A stretch of 64,000 bases of DNA, from the NCBI GenBank assembly GCA_024349245.1, contig JALDNG010000087.1, positions 1,297,001-1,361,000 on the forward strand, read 5' to 3'. The notes below the pieces were generated by a model. It saw nothing but the letters and a program-made list of their open reading frames with translations. It was not told where the DNA came from and made no database searches. This DNA is from Neodontobutis hainanensis. Taxonomy: Eukaryota; Chordata; Actinopteri; Gobiiformes; Odontobutidae. The translations under genes were made by a program, and so were the position numbers. This document shows, piece after piece, positions 1 to 12,689 of the stretch. The stretch's first letter is position 1, and the number at the start of each line of letters is the position of its first letter.

Positions 1-3000
1 TTTTTATTTAGCATCACAAATATTACTGGAATTCAACAAAGCAATGGGCATAAGGTTTCAATCCAAACAGTTTTGCTTCAGATTGAAGTTAAAGGTGCAG
101 TATGGCAGAACTGTTAGTAGAATTAACAGCCATAAAAATAGTTAAAATAAAATCCTTGTTATAAAGTTACGCATTAGAATTAGCATTTTAAGATTTCAAA
201 AATATATATTGGCACTGATTTTTGTATATTAAAAATACGTTTTTAGTGCCAGAATACTCTTAGTTTAAAGTTTTTTGCCAATTTTCTGTAACCAGTCACT
301 TACTTGAGCTATATTGTAATATAATGTAATTTATACAACGTTTATATTCCACTTAATGCACAATAACTCTTTTTGCAAAAGGCAAAAATAAAAAGGGAAG
401 TTTTTATCTTATGTTATCTCAAAGGGGCCATTTCCAAATTAAATTTCTGGGGCAGTACTTGCACTGAAACAGAAATTTCCAAACATTGGGGTGTCTTAGT
501 ATTTACAATCATTTGCATCATTTATAAAGTACAGTCGCTATCTGACTTCTGCCTAATCTTTACAGAAGAGTAATTTACCAAAAATCTAACACTTGTATTC
601 AGTGTTTACTCCGGAAACATGCCCCCTATAAATATATGAATATGACTGTATAACGGCACTGATACTGATGCAAACAGTCCTCGCCACGCCTAAAGCACAT
701 TAAAGTGTCAAACAGGATTTGGAGCAAGTTGTGAAGTCAGTGTTTTCACATGTGTGCACCCCGTCTCATGAGCCACTTAAAGTCAGGGTGTGGGCCTTTG
801 ACTGGACTCCATTAGAGCGCATTTACTATCCTCACACTAAAATCTTCACTTGACCTTTAACGACACACTGTAAACACTCTAATGCGCACAATCTGCTTGT
901 TACGCCACTGTTGGTGAAAATGTCCTGTGGTTGTTTACAGCTCGGCTGCTCCGCTCGCTGTAAATGTGGCTCCGGTAATGTTTCACAACTACATTTGTTC
1001 CCCGTGTAATCGGAGTTCATTAGAAGTGAGTAAAACTAAAAGTGATGGTAAATATGGCTTAAAACTGTGCAAAGTAAAACATTTCTTTAAAATTCACATA
1101 AGTGTAAATTTGCTTGGATCTTGTGCATTTCATGAAGAAAACAACCGCAGACAGAGAATTGGGGTCCTGTCTCTCGTTGTCTGTTCACACTCCAAAACTC
1201 AAAGATGCATGTCTCGCACTTTGGACTGCTTTGTGTTTCTTTGTATATTTATTTAAAAGTCACATTAAGTAAAGTCTGGAATTTTTTATATTTTGGCCCA
1301 GTTTCTCATTTGACAAAATCTAAATGATAATAAGAATGAAGCTGCATGTTTCCACTGAGTGTGGGAGGAAGATATTGTGTTAAAGCATTAAGGTTTTAAC
1401 TTTCATATTTTTTTTGGTGGAAATTTTGTCAAAATGCAAACAGCAAAATGCAAAAAGTCTTGTAACTTGTAATTATTTAAACTGTTTATTTATTTACTAT
1501 TAAATTATTCAGAAGCAAAAGAAAGAAATAAGGATAATCATGTTTGTTAAACAGGGTATATTTTTTGTAAAAACCCCGGAGTGTATTGTGAGTCGTGCTG
1601 TTATGGTTCCACATTGTAAAGCACTTTTAAAAAGATCTTGTCAAAGTGAAAAAAAAGAAACAGAATTTGATAAAGTGAGTGCCTTTTGGTGTATCCCCTC
1701 CAAAACGTTGAAAAAAAGTAACTAGGTGAGAAAATGAAAACAAAAAAAAAAATATAAAGTGCTTGTTCTTATTTTCCAAGAAAATTTAGGCAGTCCCAAT
1801 CTCTAGGAAAAAAAATAAATTAAATCAATAGCTCTTTTTTGTAAATCTCAAGAATTATGAATGTTTTTATAATAAAAAAACAAACAGCATTTTTTAATTC
1901 TTAAAACACAACCAGAGACCCTACTGTTCTGCTGGGTGTATTTTGCGATCTCAAAAGGACCCAGCTCATTACACTAGTCTGGTGTTTAGCCTACAGCGAT
2001 AGTGTACTCTGGAATTATGAGTAATGGGATACTGCAGCACATATTTAAATTATGAATACTTTTGTTCTGCACATATTAAATCCAGTCTCTTTTATCAGAT
2101 GTCATGTTTATCCTACATTAAAGTCATTCTAACTCCCTCCAAGAGTTATTTGACAAACTCTCGTAACTGAAGTGTATGCATGTATCTACAACATGTATTA
2201 ACATGTGAAAAGAAAAAAGAATTTTTTTAGGTTACAAATTTTATTGCAAGATTGAAAATTGGGTTTGAAGTTTTATTATTTTAGAAAATCTTTAAAAGTG
2301 GTTTCATTTTATGGAAAAAAAAAAGATCTTTCAAAACGGAATTTATAATAGACTTTATTAAATATAAGTAAAAATAGACTTCTAAAGATTTATACAGATG
2401 AGAAAAAAATTGTTTTAAAATATAGAGATTTATGTTTAATTTTTTTCTAAATTAAATTTACGGCTTAATTATATGCAAAAAAAATTAACTATTGACTTCA
2501 GATTTGGCCAAATTAAAGTCTCTGCATTCAAAATAAATTATTAAGATGTTAATAATTTCCTACAGGGCTGCAGCGCCAAACACGTTTTAAGGATATTTAC
2601 AAAATCATTTTAGTAAGTTTCAAGGATCATTTCCTTATTTACGTATATTTATTTATGATTTTATTGGCTGAAAATCTTTAACCATATAAACATACTTAAA
2701 TGCTGTGCCATTTTGATGCAAGAAAAAACTAAAACAACACAACAAATATTTGAACAATTTATTTTTATTACATTTTACAATTTATTCAGTTACGATGCAT
2801 ATAATTTTTTCCACAGCTGAAAATCCTGTTTGTGTCACACACTGACATCACAAACATGCTTGATTCAGAGAGACAGACTATCGAGCTGCTTACACACAGC
2901 TCGATAGTGCACTTCAGTTCAGCTCAGTCTGCACCAGCAGTGGCTTAACTTTACAAAACAAGAAACAAGACATTTTAAAATGGCCATCAAATTGAACTTA

Positions 3001-3840
3001 TTACTACTCAATCAAAACACCTAAAATTCAAATTCAAAAAGCTGAGTTTTAATTTAATTTTTTTTTGCATTTTTAGTTCACGTGTCACAAATGACGTCAA
3101 CAACCAACGATTATTCCAAGAGACAGATCTTTGTCATAGAGATTCTATTTTTTTGTTTCCTAAAAGAGTAACAATCTTCCTTTTGCCACACTCTTATTGC
3201 ACATTCAAAGTTTTTTTTATTGAATGTAAGGTTTTCCGTCTTGCCTTTACTTCCTCATGTGCAGCGGCGTATCAGCAAACTTTGGGATTGTTTGAAACCG
3301 TCTTGTTTTTCCAAACAAAGCTGCACGTAGGATTTCAGAAACACCAAGGTCCAAGAAAAGTTAGTCTGGGCGATTGAGGGTATGACAAAAATTTGCTCTG
3401 TATGAATATCTATGTTTATTTGAAACTTTCTTGAGAAACAAAACAAACCCTAAAAAAGTCAATGTTAGCTATCATATTGTAAAGATTTTAAAGTCACTAA
3501 AATTTAAATAGAAATGAATTAGAAATATTTTTTACATTTGTCTAGTTTAATGGAAATTGTAACCTTTTTTAACTAAAATAATCTTATAGACCTCAAAATT
3601 GCGTACAGCCATATTTTTAACTCTCTCATACAGTGGCATTGTGTTACCTGTGTTAGCCGGTTGTTCTAAAGATAAGAATATAAAGGTTGAGCTTTAGAAG
3701 GATTAAAATCAAGGCAGAGAAACACTGCTTGGAGCTCAGAGGTTTAAACATTTTTTTTTTTATTAAATTATCACTTTATGTATACTAGCATGATTTTTGG
3801 CAATAGTTTAATGTTTGTAAAGTCATATAACCAACATAGC
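1..3840. other. AT-rich non-coding sequence
   Basis: No convincing coding region, RNA gene or full-length transposon is visible here. Open frames are short (under 110 codons), show no domain, and end in AT-rich sequence with many homopolymer runs. A perfect hairpin at 2877-2908 is listed separately. The stretch could be intergenic or intronic. Confidence 0.6.
2877..2908. repeat. Perfect 12-bp inverted repeat (hairpin)
   Basis: ACTATCGAGCTG (2877-2888) is followed by an 8-nt loop and its exact reverse complement CAGCTCGATAGT (2897-2908). It is too short for a typical pre-miRNA stem and has no T-tract. It may be part of a decayed MITE or a chance structure. Confidence 0.7.
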
Positions 3841-5340
3841 TTTCACTACGGCGAGCAGAGTGCAGCGGCGCCGTACCAAGCCCCCACAAGAACAACCCCC
3901 CTCTTTGACCCTCACTGCTTTTAATACCCCTTCACTGTTTCCCCCAGTTTCTGCGAATGACTTTGTCACAAAAACAAGGTCTAGTCTTTCTTCTGTCTAC
4001 CGTACATTGTTATCCTTTCTCTGTCAAAAATAAACCACTTGAAAACAGTCAGTCAGTTTTATTTTAGGACGCATCAGGGTCTTGTACGAGTGAGCCGTGA
4101 GTGTCATCAGGGCTTAAATTAGGCGCCTGATCCGGTAATGTATGCAAACAGACCTTGATATAAACCGTGGGCTCACTTCAATCTCTAAATTGAATCCCTC
4201 CCAGTTCGTTTGGAGATTAGGCAATGGGTGGGATTTTGTGCTTTGGAATTCTCCATCAGTTTCAAACTGTTGTTTTTGGTTATTTTCATAAACAGAATAA
4301 TGTCAAGTACTTGTAGTGTAATAAAATCTAACCACATAGTGTTTTACAAATGGAAGAACATTTAGGTGTTTAAAATCTGGGGGATTTTAATTTTTTTCTA
4401 CTGTCCAGGTTTTAAAGGGTTAACTTTAAAGGGTAAGTCATGTAAAAAATTTTCATTTTTTTATGTGACAATATTACAAGCCCCTGGTCTGTGACACCTT
4501 GAAGCCGCTTGGGAAGGGTTGGGAGGTTAACAGCGACACGGCAGCGCAATATTCAAGCTCTAAACAAACTCAATTGAGCACGATGCCGGAGCTTTCCGTA
4601 TTTTGTCAGCGCCTCATGGCCTTAAACCCGTCCTGACCTTTTTTTTCGGCTCCACTTTGAGCCGCAGCTCAAATGCAGCAAAACTGAGCTGCACTATTTT
4701 CAAACAAACATCGCAACGAAGAATATTAAAAAAAAGCTCCAGTGGAAAAAGCGAGCGAGAGTTGGCCGCCACCCCGCCCCCTGGTAAAGATCGCGTGCAG
4801 AATCCAGGCAACCCAGAGCGTGCCGAGGGAACGCCCGCTGACCTCCCATTCGCCGAGCCATGTGGGGGCTGCCGACTCACTGAGCATGCTCAGTAGCGGC
4901 CGCAGCGTTTCGTGACAACACTAATAGTCTGCATGGATCGCTGGCACGCAGAGTCACTTCTAATTAGAATTATCTCAATCTTCCAGCAGGGTTTATACTC
5001 TTTTTCTTACTTTGGTGCAGCGCCACGATGTGAGTGGCCGGATCGGGTGCCAGTTTATGTGCAGGCTCCGCCTTTTCAGCCCTCCCCCTCGGTCAAAAGG
5101 CCAGCCCTGTCTTGTTTACTACACGAAGCGAGGCGAGGAAGGGGGCCATCCTGAGCCACTCTTCATCCTCACCTCCTGGCTTCAGCCTCCATTATGTATG
5201 CATGCTTTCCTTCCTTCCATTCGTTTTTCTTCCTCTTCTCTCAGTCCGCCCTCGCCGACATCACGGCGGTGTACAGCAAGTCCGCTCTCTTTGCACTGAC
5301 CTGGGACGTCAGCCATCTTTAACTCACTTCATTTGATGGG
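3841..5340. other. CpG-richer block, possible CpG island or regulatory region
   Basis: Between AT-rich flanks this block has many CG dinucleotides and GC-rich segments (notably 4500-4620, 4740-4920 and 5010-5320). It contains a 16-bp palindrome at 4879-4894. Overlapping open frames of 80-100 codons occur on both strands, as expected when stop codons are rare in GC-rich DNA; none has a recognisable domain. A polypyrimidine tract ending in CAG near 5244 followed by an open frame resembles a splice acceptor, but no matching donor-linked exon is convincing. A promoter or CpG island is inferred, not shown. Confidence 0.35.
4879..4894. repeat. 16-bp perfect palindrome
   Basis: ACTGAGCATGCTCAGT is its own reverse complement. 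It sits in the CpG-richer block and resembles a symmetrical site for a dimeric transcription factor (the core GCATGC is related to NRF1-type half sites), but no factor can be assigned. Confidence 0.6.
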
Positions 5341-6082
5341 CACATGCTTTAAATGAGTTAGCGTAGCTCGTTAGGTAATTAACCTGCAGACAGGAAATGT
5401 CTTTTCCTCTTTCTGTACTAATCTTGTTGGTCCGCCATTCAACGAGTCAAAAGAGCCAAGTCTTTAAAGCCTACTTTGGCTCCTCGTATTGTTCAGCTTT
5501 AATCTGTGTCTTAGTCAGCGACAATCTCCAACAAAACGACTTGAAGGTTAAAGTTCAAGCTTCACAGTAGGAGCAGCACTTTTTTTTAATCAATGGATTC
5601 AACACTTTAACACAAAAATTTATTTTAATATGACAGTATAGGCTGAATGGGATATAGATACGGATATACAGATACAAATACGGATCCACAAAATGTGTGA
5701 AAATTTTGACAGGAAAAAACTAATCACACCATTAAAACATAAAAAATATTACAAAAACAAGTAAAAAAGTGCTAAGTCAAGTAATTCCTTATTTGTCCTA
5801 TGTAGCTGACATTAGGGTTTTGTTCATATCTCTTTGTATATGCACCATCTTCATAAGCTGTGTGCAAAGCCCGTCTCCCATAAAGTGTATGGATGAGAAA
5901 ATATATGTATATTTAAAATTCCAGGTATTTGTTGAAGCGGCTGGGGTATTTATGTATAAAATAAAATAAAATAAAATTTAAGTCCAGACCACCTTGTCCA
6001 GTCATGAAAACTAGGATGAGTTGTATCTGGTTAGTACGTGAATGATTGACTGCATGGGAATATCATCAGCTACAGGCTTGGT
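5341..6082. other. Non-coding, nothing recognised
   Basis: AT-rich sequence with short open frames only. A short (AAAAT/TAAAA)-type run occurs near 5960. Confidence 0.6.
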
Positions 6083-6303
6083 TGGTAAACACTTCTGCCT
6101 CAAGGCAAGAAGGTCCTTTGTTAGTTTTCATGTTCTCCCTAGGTTTCCTTTCCCCTAACATGCACATAAAGGTAAATTGGAGAATGCCAAAATTGCCCAC
6201 AGTGAGTGTGACTGATTGGCCTTTGTCCACCCCCGCTCCTCATGGCCAAAGGAGTTCCGATACGCTCCAGCCCCCTGTGACCCCAAACAAGAAGAAGCTG
6301 TAG
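6083..6303 (+). mobile_element. Decayed tRNA-derived SINE (same family as 33327-33703)
   Basis: The segment follows, in sense orientation, the order of the SINE seen on the minus strand at 33327-33703. It starts with the tRNA-like piece with the words CTTCTGCCTC and GCAAGAAGGTC, then the ATGTTCTCCC region, the AACATGCA word, and a tail region around CTCCAGCCCCCTGTGACCCC. It is internally shortened and diverged. The A box is not readable, so the copy is certainly inactive. Confidence 0.6.
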
Positions 6304-7784
6304 GAGACTAATCAGGAAAACAAAAAAGCATGTCGTACCATACTACTTTGGCAACCCCTCGACTTTTAGTTCCAACGCCATGGTCCGCTTCCCAAAGGGT
6401 AGCTCTCACTTTGTTGATTAGACAACAGAGTCCGAACTCTCAAAAAGGAGCTTTCTAGTTTTAAATATTGTTGGACTATGCTTAGTTTGGTAATTAAAAT
6501 GTTGCATTTGCCATCAGCTTTAAAACTCAACAAAATACTTTGCACGGATATTTCTCTTGTCAATGTTATACTTGTATTCTGGATTATTGAAAGCACTGAA
6601 TGAAAGCCAAAGGTCAACAAAAGTCACAGAAGTCAGTTTTTCTTCAATAGATTTTTAGGTCATTCCTAAAGTGCAATAAGTTTGAACGGAATAAGTTTAG
6701 TGGGCTTTCTGTGTAGAGTTGTTTTAGCATGAAGTGGCAGTTTGTAGCGAAGGTGCGACCGGATTTGGAGTGTGGCGCTCCAGACAAACAGACAGACGGA
6801 GTGGACAGGCTGATGAGGTGAGGATGGACAGACAAGGAAGAGGGAAGAGACAGAGGCAAGTCAGACAGAGTTCAGAGCGTCAAATGGACGGACAAACCGA
6901 CGTGTGAGGGGAGGACGGGGATATGGAAGCAGACACAAGCAGGAGAGATTTGCAGGTTGAATGGGGCCATTGAGAAAGGGTTCATTTGTTTAGTAGAGAT
7001 CATGGACTGCAGGGGGTGGAAGCTTAAAGGCTCTGTCTGATTTTTTAAAATAGGGGTCGGTGACATTTTAATTCTTTGCCAAAAATCTCATTGCAAAGTC
7101 AGACATGTGTTCTTCCACTGTGTCACACCGGGCCGTCAGAATCCAACAGAGACTAGGATGGCAGCCATTGATGTCCCCGAAGTCTGGACTTAGTGCCTTC
7201 TAGACCATTTTCCGTTGACTGAATGAAGACTAAATGAACACTGAGTTAATTTTACATTAGACAAAGTTAATGTTATTGTGTTACATACAAACAACTAAAA
7301 GAGGTCCACCGTGGACACATGCCTTTACACTTGGGACCATGATTTGTTGACTTGAAAGTATTATGGCATTGTGTTTTTCTTAAATTCTGGTGGGTTTTTG
7401 GCATTTTGTTGGACAAACAAGGTTTATTTTAGTCTTTGATCAATGTGAGTTCGGTCAAACTTAAAAATTACTTCATCTAGTTTTAAAGTTGAGTTAAAAC
7501 TGAGTTGCATTTAAATTTAAAAAGAGTTTAGTAAAACTTGCCGCTGTTATTTCACTCCATACTGTTCAAGACGGTCAAATGATACTTACCAGTCGCTATG
7601 CTGCGTTATTTACAGTGGGGTTAGCTTCTTGTTGTTGTTCCTCAAACTCAGCAGAGAGTGTTTGATAAATCTTGACAAAACAAAAAATGACTGTACGTGA
7701 GAGAAAAGCATTATAGAGTAAGTGTCTTTTGAGGTCGCCACAGCTCAAGCAGTTCACAGTAGCTTGACAATGTTTTGGCAATGG
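6304..7784. other. Non-coding, nothing recognised
   Basis: No domain-bearing open frame or complete repeat is visible. The 6770-6950 part is purine-rich (GGACAGACA-type words), which generates a pair of low-complexity open frames on the minus strand that are not credible genes. Confidence 0.55.
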
Positions 7785-8225
7785 CAAAGGATGCCCTTTC
7801 TGATTAATTTATGTATATAGCACCTTACAACAACCTCAGATCGACCAAGGTGCTGCACAATACTAACAACAAATAAACATAATTACAAATAAGTTTAAAA
7901 ACACATTACAATAACAACAGAGCAGTGTCACAGAGCCACTAAGTGCCAAAAGCCATTCTAAATAAAGGGGGTTTTAAGTCTGGCTTTAAACAGAGGCAGG
8001 TCAGTGATGTAATGTAACTTAATGGCCAAAGAGTTCCAGAGTTTAGGAACGATTGCCCCACTGTTTGAACATGGACATGGGGACCTTTAGCAGATGTTGC
8101 CCAGCAGAACGTAGAGCTTTGCTGGGTTGGTTGATGGGTTAAAATTTCACAGAAGGTGCAAGGCCACTGATTGTATTAAAAATAGACATTAGAATTTTAA
8201 AATGTCTGTCTGAACTGGACAGGGA
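7785..8225 (+). repeat. Dispersed repeat, LINE 3'UTR-like
   Basis: The segment begins with TATAGCACCTTACAACA-like sequence and AAGGTGCTGCACAATA, and ends with GGAGCCGGTGCAGAG and GGTGTTATGTGCTC. This order is familiar from a teleost dispersed repeat that usually begins TTTATATAGCGC. It abuts the RTE-type LINE fragment at 8226. Related starts occur at about 18415, 26580 and 33850. The classification as a LINE tail is from memory of the family and not certain. Confidence 0.45.
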
Positions 8226-9290
8226 GCCGGTGCAGAGAGTATAGGACAGGTGTTATGTGCTCATGTTTACTACTGTCGAGTTTGTGCTTACGGGTCTTCT
8301 TGGAGTCTCTGGGAGGGGTGTTGGAAAGTGCTCTTGACTGGGGACATCGTCGTTCTACTGGGGGACTTCAGGGACAGTGACACCTGGAGGGACGTGATTG
8401 GGAGGAACGGCCCCCCGGATCTGATCTTCAACTCCCAGTCCTGTCTTGGCTGACACACCTCTGTATCATTGCGTGGCGTTAAGGGCTGTTCGGTCCCTGT
8501 ACAGGGAGCTTGGTTCGCGTTGCTGGCAGTAAGGCAGACTTTTTCCAGGTGCATGTTGGACTCCGACAGTGCTGCCCTTTTCACTGGTCCTGTTCATTAT
8601 CTTAATGGACAGGATCTCTAGGCGTCCTCAAGCCAGGATCTCCAGTGTGCACTAGGATGGTTTTCAGCCGGGTGTGAAGTGGCTGGGATGGGAATCAGCA
8701 ACTCCAAGTCTGAGACCATGGTTCTCAGTCGGAAAAGGGTGGCTTTTCCCCTTCAGGTTGGTGGAGAGATCCTGCCTTAAGTGGAGGAGTTCAAGTATCT
8801 TGGGGTCTTGTTCACGAGCGAAGAAAGGAAGGAGAGTGAGATTGACAGACAGATCGGTGTAGCTTCTGCAGTGATGCGGTCGTTGTACCGGTCTGTTCTG
8901 ATGAAGAAGGAGCTGAGCTGATCAATCTATGTTCCTACTCTCATCTATGGTCATGAGCTTTGGGTCATGACCGAAAAAACATGAGAGCTTTCTCCGCAGA
9001 GTGGCTTTGCACACCCTTAAAGATAGGGTGAGGAACATAGGTCACCCGGGAGGAGCTCAAAGAAGAGCCGCTGGTCCTCCACATCGAGAGGAGCCAGCTG
9101 AGGTGGCTCGGGCATCTGTTTTGGATGTCTCTCGGCTGGCCTGGGAACGCCTTGCTATCCCCCCGGAAGAGCTGGAGGAAGTGTCTGGGGAGCGGAAATG
9201 TCTGGGTGTCTATGCTTAGACTGCTGCCCCCGCGGCCCGGCTCTGGATAAGCGGTAGAAGATGGATGGATAGATGGATGGTTTACGACTG
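8226..9290 (+). pseudogene. RTE-type LINE relic (endonuclease and reverse transcriptase fragments)
   Basis: The sense strand carries pieces of a non-LTR retrotransposon protein in several frames. At 8340-8420 lies an endonuclease piece reading VLLGDF followed by DTWRDVIGRNG, the exonuclease-endonuclease-phosphatase fold of an apurinic-type endonuclease. Reverse-transcriptase C-terminal pieces follow from about 8560 to 9230, including the segments for a Cys-Pro/Leu-rich thumb region and EEFKYLGVL-type sequence. The catalytic palm with the F/YADD motif is missing, as is most of the region between endonuclease and thumb, so the copy is internally deleted and broken by frameshifts. It ends in GGATAAGCGGTAGAAGATGGATGG, a tandem GATG-type tail at 9247-9290 that resembles the tail of the SINE at 33327. 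A second fragment of the same family lies at 18117-18398. Identification as RTE group is by resemblance, and the copy is not functional. Confidence 0.7.
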
Positions 9291-10080
9291 TTTGTTAGGT
9301 TAGAGGACCCCCTTGAAAATGCGATAATTTATCTCAAGGGATTATCCTCATAAAAAATGTAAATAAATAAATAAATACATTTTGTAAAGTTCCTTGTTGT
9401 ATCATGATGTTGATTCCTAAAAACCATGCTCTCAAACTAATTTTTACTCAGTTTTCTTGGTCTTAGGTGTCAGGACCACAAATGGCATATTAGTCTGTTC
9501 TTGGGATGGAATAAAATCCTCAATAATTTTATATTCCATTAAAAATCTTGTTCTCACTCCTTCAACAAAAACTAACACAACTTTGGTCTAAAACTGTATC
9601 TGTGTGCTTATTTAATTTAATTGACATTGTGCTGACCATTTCTAACAGATATAAAAACTTGTTTCTGGCAGGCATAACAAGTTTTTCCTAATTCAGACAT
9701 GAGCTTAAACTTATTTTTAACAAATAATAAAAGCTTATTAAGATTTTTACGTTTTATTTTATGGCACCTCAGCATTCCACTTTTTACCAAATAAAGGAAA
9801 GGCACCAAAAGGACCCCATTTTGCACTCATACCATAAAAGAGATGAGAAGGGGAAACTGGGAATGACGCAAAAACAAGAAACTGAGACGAGGGGGAGGGT
9901 TGTTGGAAGTGGGGGTAAGAAGGTAAGTGAAGGAGGCATGTATGAGGGGAGGGGGTGTTTGAGAAGGAAAAGTGGAATGAGGGAAAAGCGGGAAAGAGGA
10001 GTGAGTAAGTAAGGAAGACAAGGAGGTACAAGATGCGGAGGTCATAGGTCGTCGGGATAAACACTAAAACCCGCTAAGTT
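9291..10080. other. Non-coding, nothing recognised
   Basis: AT-rich sequence. The purine-rich run at 9840-10015 produces long but compositionally biased open frames on both strands, which I do not treat as genes. Confidence 0.55.
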
Positions 10081-10500
10081 CTAAAGGGCGTTGGCTCGTT
10101 GACCTCTTCCATCACGTCCTGCAGCCCCCCTGCCCCAGGCCCTCATGGGAACCAACGTTGTCCAATCGCATCACTCCAGAGGGAACGCTGCGAGCCAATG
10201 AGAAACCTCGATGGCCTCCAGAGTTTTTTTTCTTCTTCCTCCTCGGTCTTGAGAGTCTCCATCGCGTGACCAGTAATCGCCATTTGCCGGCCGCCGTCAG
10301 CTGATCTTCTTAATAATGCAGCAGCCAGGTGTTGGAAAAAGCACCCACAGGAGACCGGCGCAAAGGTCAAAGGTTGGCAGCGCGGGCTCAGACACAGAGT
10401 AAACACGATGAGGGCTTTACTGTAAATGTTAGTACAGCGGCTTTGACGAGGAGCAGGGTCTACAACGGCCACAAATGCTCCGCCGCAGGCATGTTCAGTT
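10081..10500. other. GC-richer block, candidate conserved non-coding element
   Basis: Higher complexity and GC content than its flanks, with CCAAT-box-like words (GTCCAATCG, GCCAATGAG) and an E-box (CAGCTG, about 10299). A 109-codon minus-strand open frame spans it but has no domain. Candidate enhancer or exon-less conserved block, by composition alone. Confidence 0.3.
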
Positions 10501-12600
10501 AGCCTCAGCTGCTCTCGCTGAAAGGTCTGGTTACTTTATGTGACGGGCTGAAATGTGTAATTAATATTTGTACAATAAGTCCAGCATTTTCACCGTGTAG
10601 CATTACAGAGACAGATAAATGTCTGAAGAGTATTTTCTCTCCTGGAAATTAATTTGTCTGCACTCTGAGCTGAGTTATTGAGGTTTAAAGGGATAGTCCA
10701 GTCTTCTGTTAAACATTGTTCCCCAAACATTGGGTCAGGAACCTAAAAGGGGGTCAGGGGAGATTATAGTTGGGTCCCAAAAGAAATTATAAGTAATTAA
10801 AAAAATGTAGACAAATATTTGTAAAAGTTACCGGGCATGGCAAACAGATTTTAGATGGATTTTTACAGGTTCTAGTATTTTTCTTTTTTTTTACAGGATT
10901 GTATTTATAAGCTGGTTACAGTCAGAAATAATAAAATGCAAAAAATAATTGAAAGGACACAAAAAAGAATGACTAAAAAATATGTTTCAATCAATTAAAT
11001 GGCCCCTAAAAATGTAGAAAGAAATATCAAAAACACAAAATGTCCACAATTATGCAAAAACAAACAAAACAAAAAACAAAACAGACAATTGGGTCACATA
11101 TTATTTGGTCTTTGGAAATATATGTCCTCTGGAAAAAAGTTGTTGTAAAAGCTGGCCTATGTGTATGTTTCCCCAAAAGTAGCTAATGGTTTGGAAAGGC
11201 CGACAGGAGCAATGCTACAAGCTTTAGGTTATGAATGGCTGCACATACGGCCGGGGAAAACAGACTTTGAACATATGACAAGGTCGTTAAAACTTCAAAA
11301 ACCACTGTTTGGGCAAAAGTGTGTTGCATAGAAAGTATTTATAAGTGTTTAGATTTTTATTATATAGCAACTTTTTATAGCGTTTTTCGTTATTAAAATA
11401 CTAGAAATGACCACTCCCAGGACAAGCTCCTCAGTGTGGCCATCCAGTCCGAGTGGAAATATCCTCTGAAGCACAAATTCAACTGGACACTGAAGAAGTC
11501 TTTTGAATGTTAATTGTTAAAAATGTATTCTATATTATATACTGTCTGTGTCTAAATAAAACAGCAACCTTGACATATGTTGTAAAAAAGCAAAAAATAA
11601 TTAAATATAAATACAATATACACTATATGGTGTGATTTTAATGGTATGTCAATAATAAAAGTGTAAAATACAGCCTAATTTTGTCTTTGCATTTTCATTC
11701 TGAATATAAATTAAATACAAGCAAATATTTTAAACTTTTAAAGCTATTTTTTTTAGCACAGCTACAATTTAATACTTGAACAATACCAGATCCAATCACT
11801 AAAGACTGTTTTATGAATGTCAGTCATTTATAAAACATCAAACATATTGTACCTGTTTAATGTTCCTCTTTACAGACATCCTAATGCTAATACAGAGTTC
11901 AGCCCTAATGCTGTTTTTAATGTATAGGCTGATCATATTTCTAGACTTCTAAACCAGACATATTTTTTACAGATATATGTTGGGACCTGGGGTCAGGACA
12001 GGCTCCATTACATAGGGACCTATTTTAATGGTAATTTCTATTATATCTTTAAAAGCAAAATAAAATTAGCATTACTAATTTTTCCCAGACAGTGACAGAA
12101 ATTGCCTACCCTAGCTTTAATTGACAATATGCGGGAGACATTGAATATGTGACCAACTTTGGCAAATATTGTTTTGATTTGCATTATTCTTCTGTTCACT
12201 TTTAAAGAGCATTTATTCACTGTTGTCTAATGCTTCTAATCACAATAATGCCTTCACTTTTTCTCTGATGTGGCAGTGATCATGACACTAGAGTTTTTCA
12301 TTTCTTTTGCTGCTTAGTGCACACACAGTTACTACAGAAGTCATCAACAGCTGCTGTTTAATAATTCGTAACTCATTCATAAAGAGTGCTACTGCGTCTG
12401 ATCCTGTCCGTTCAGCTGAGTTTGCTGAGTCTGGTCTGTGCAGGATACTCCAATAGTAGCTCTTAATAAATCAAATATTTGTCTGGCTGTTGTCTGTGTG
12501 AAAAGGCAGCTCAAAAAACTGCAATCTTTTTTTATTTTACTTTGATCTTACCAGGATAAAACTAACGTAATCTCTTGTACTAGATTCCTTTGGTTTAATG
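10501..12600. other. AT-rich non-coding with a possible dispersed repeat
   Basis: Around 10715-10800 the text GTTCCCCAAACATTGGGTCAG, with repeated GGGTC words, recalls a teleost dispersed repeat whose copies begin GTTCCCCAACC and repeat GGGTCG. A further GGGTCACATAT word appears at 11091. The rest, including several TAAATA-rich runs, shows nothing I can name. Confidence 0.4.
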
Positions 12601-12689
12601 CAAAGCTAATGTTAAATAGTTGTCCTAAAATTGCTCACATCTTGTGTGTAAAAATTCCCCCGGAGTGATCCATCAGATAATGTTGTTTT

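Noticed and set aside
2877..2908. Pre-miRNA hairpin
   Set aside because: The stem is 12 bp with no extension, while pre-miRNAs need about 22 bp or more. The same holds for 54965-54996 and 60632-60660.
4603..5336. Set of 80-100-codon frames in the CpG-rich block
   Set aside because: They overlap in several frames on both strands, as expected for GC-rich DNA, with no shared domain or splice structure.
9759..10064. Overlapping 70-100-codon frames on both strands
   Set aside because: They arise from a purine-rich low-complexity run, with Ser/Pro/Phe- or Gly/Arg/Lys-biased translations and no domain.
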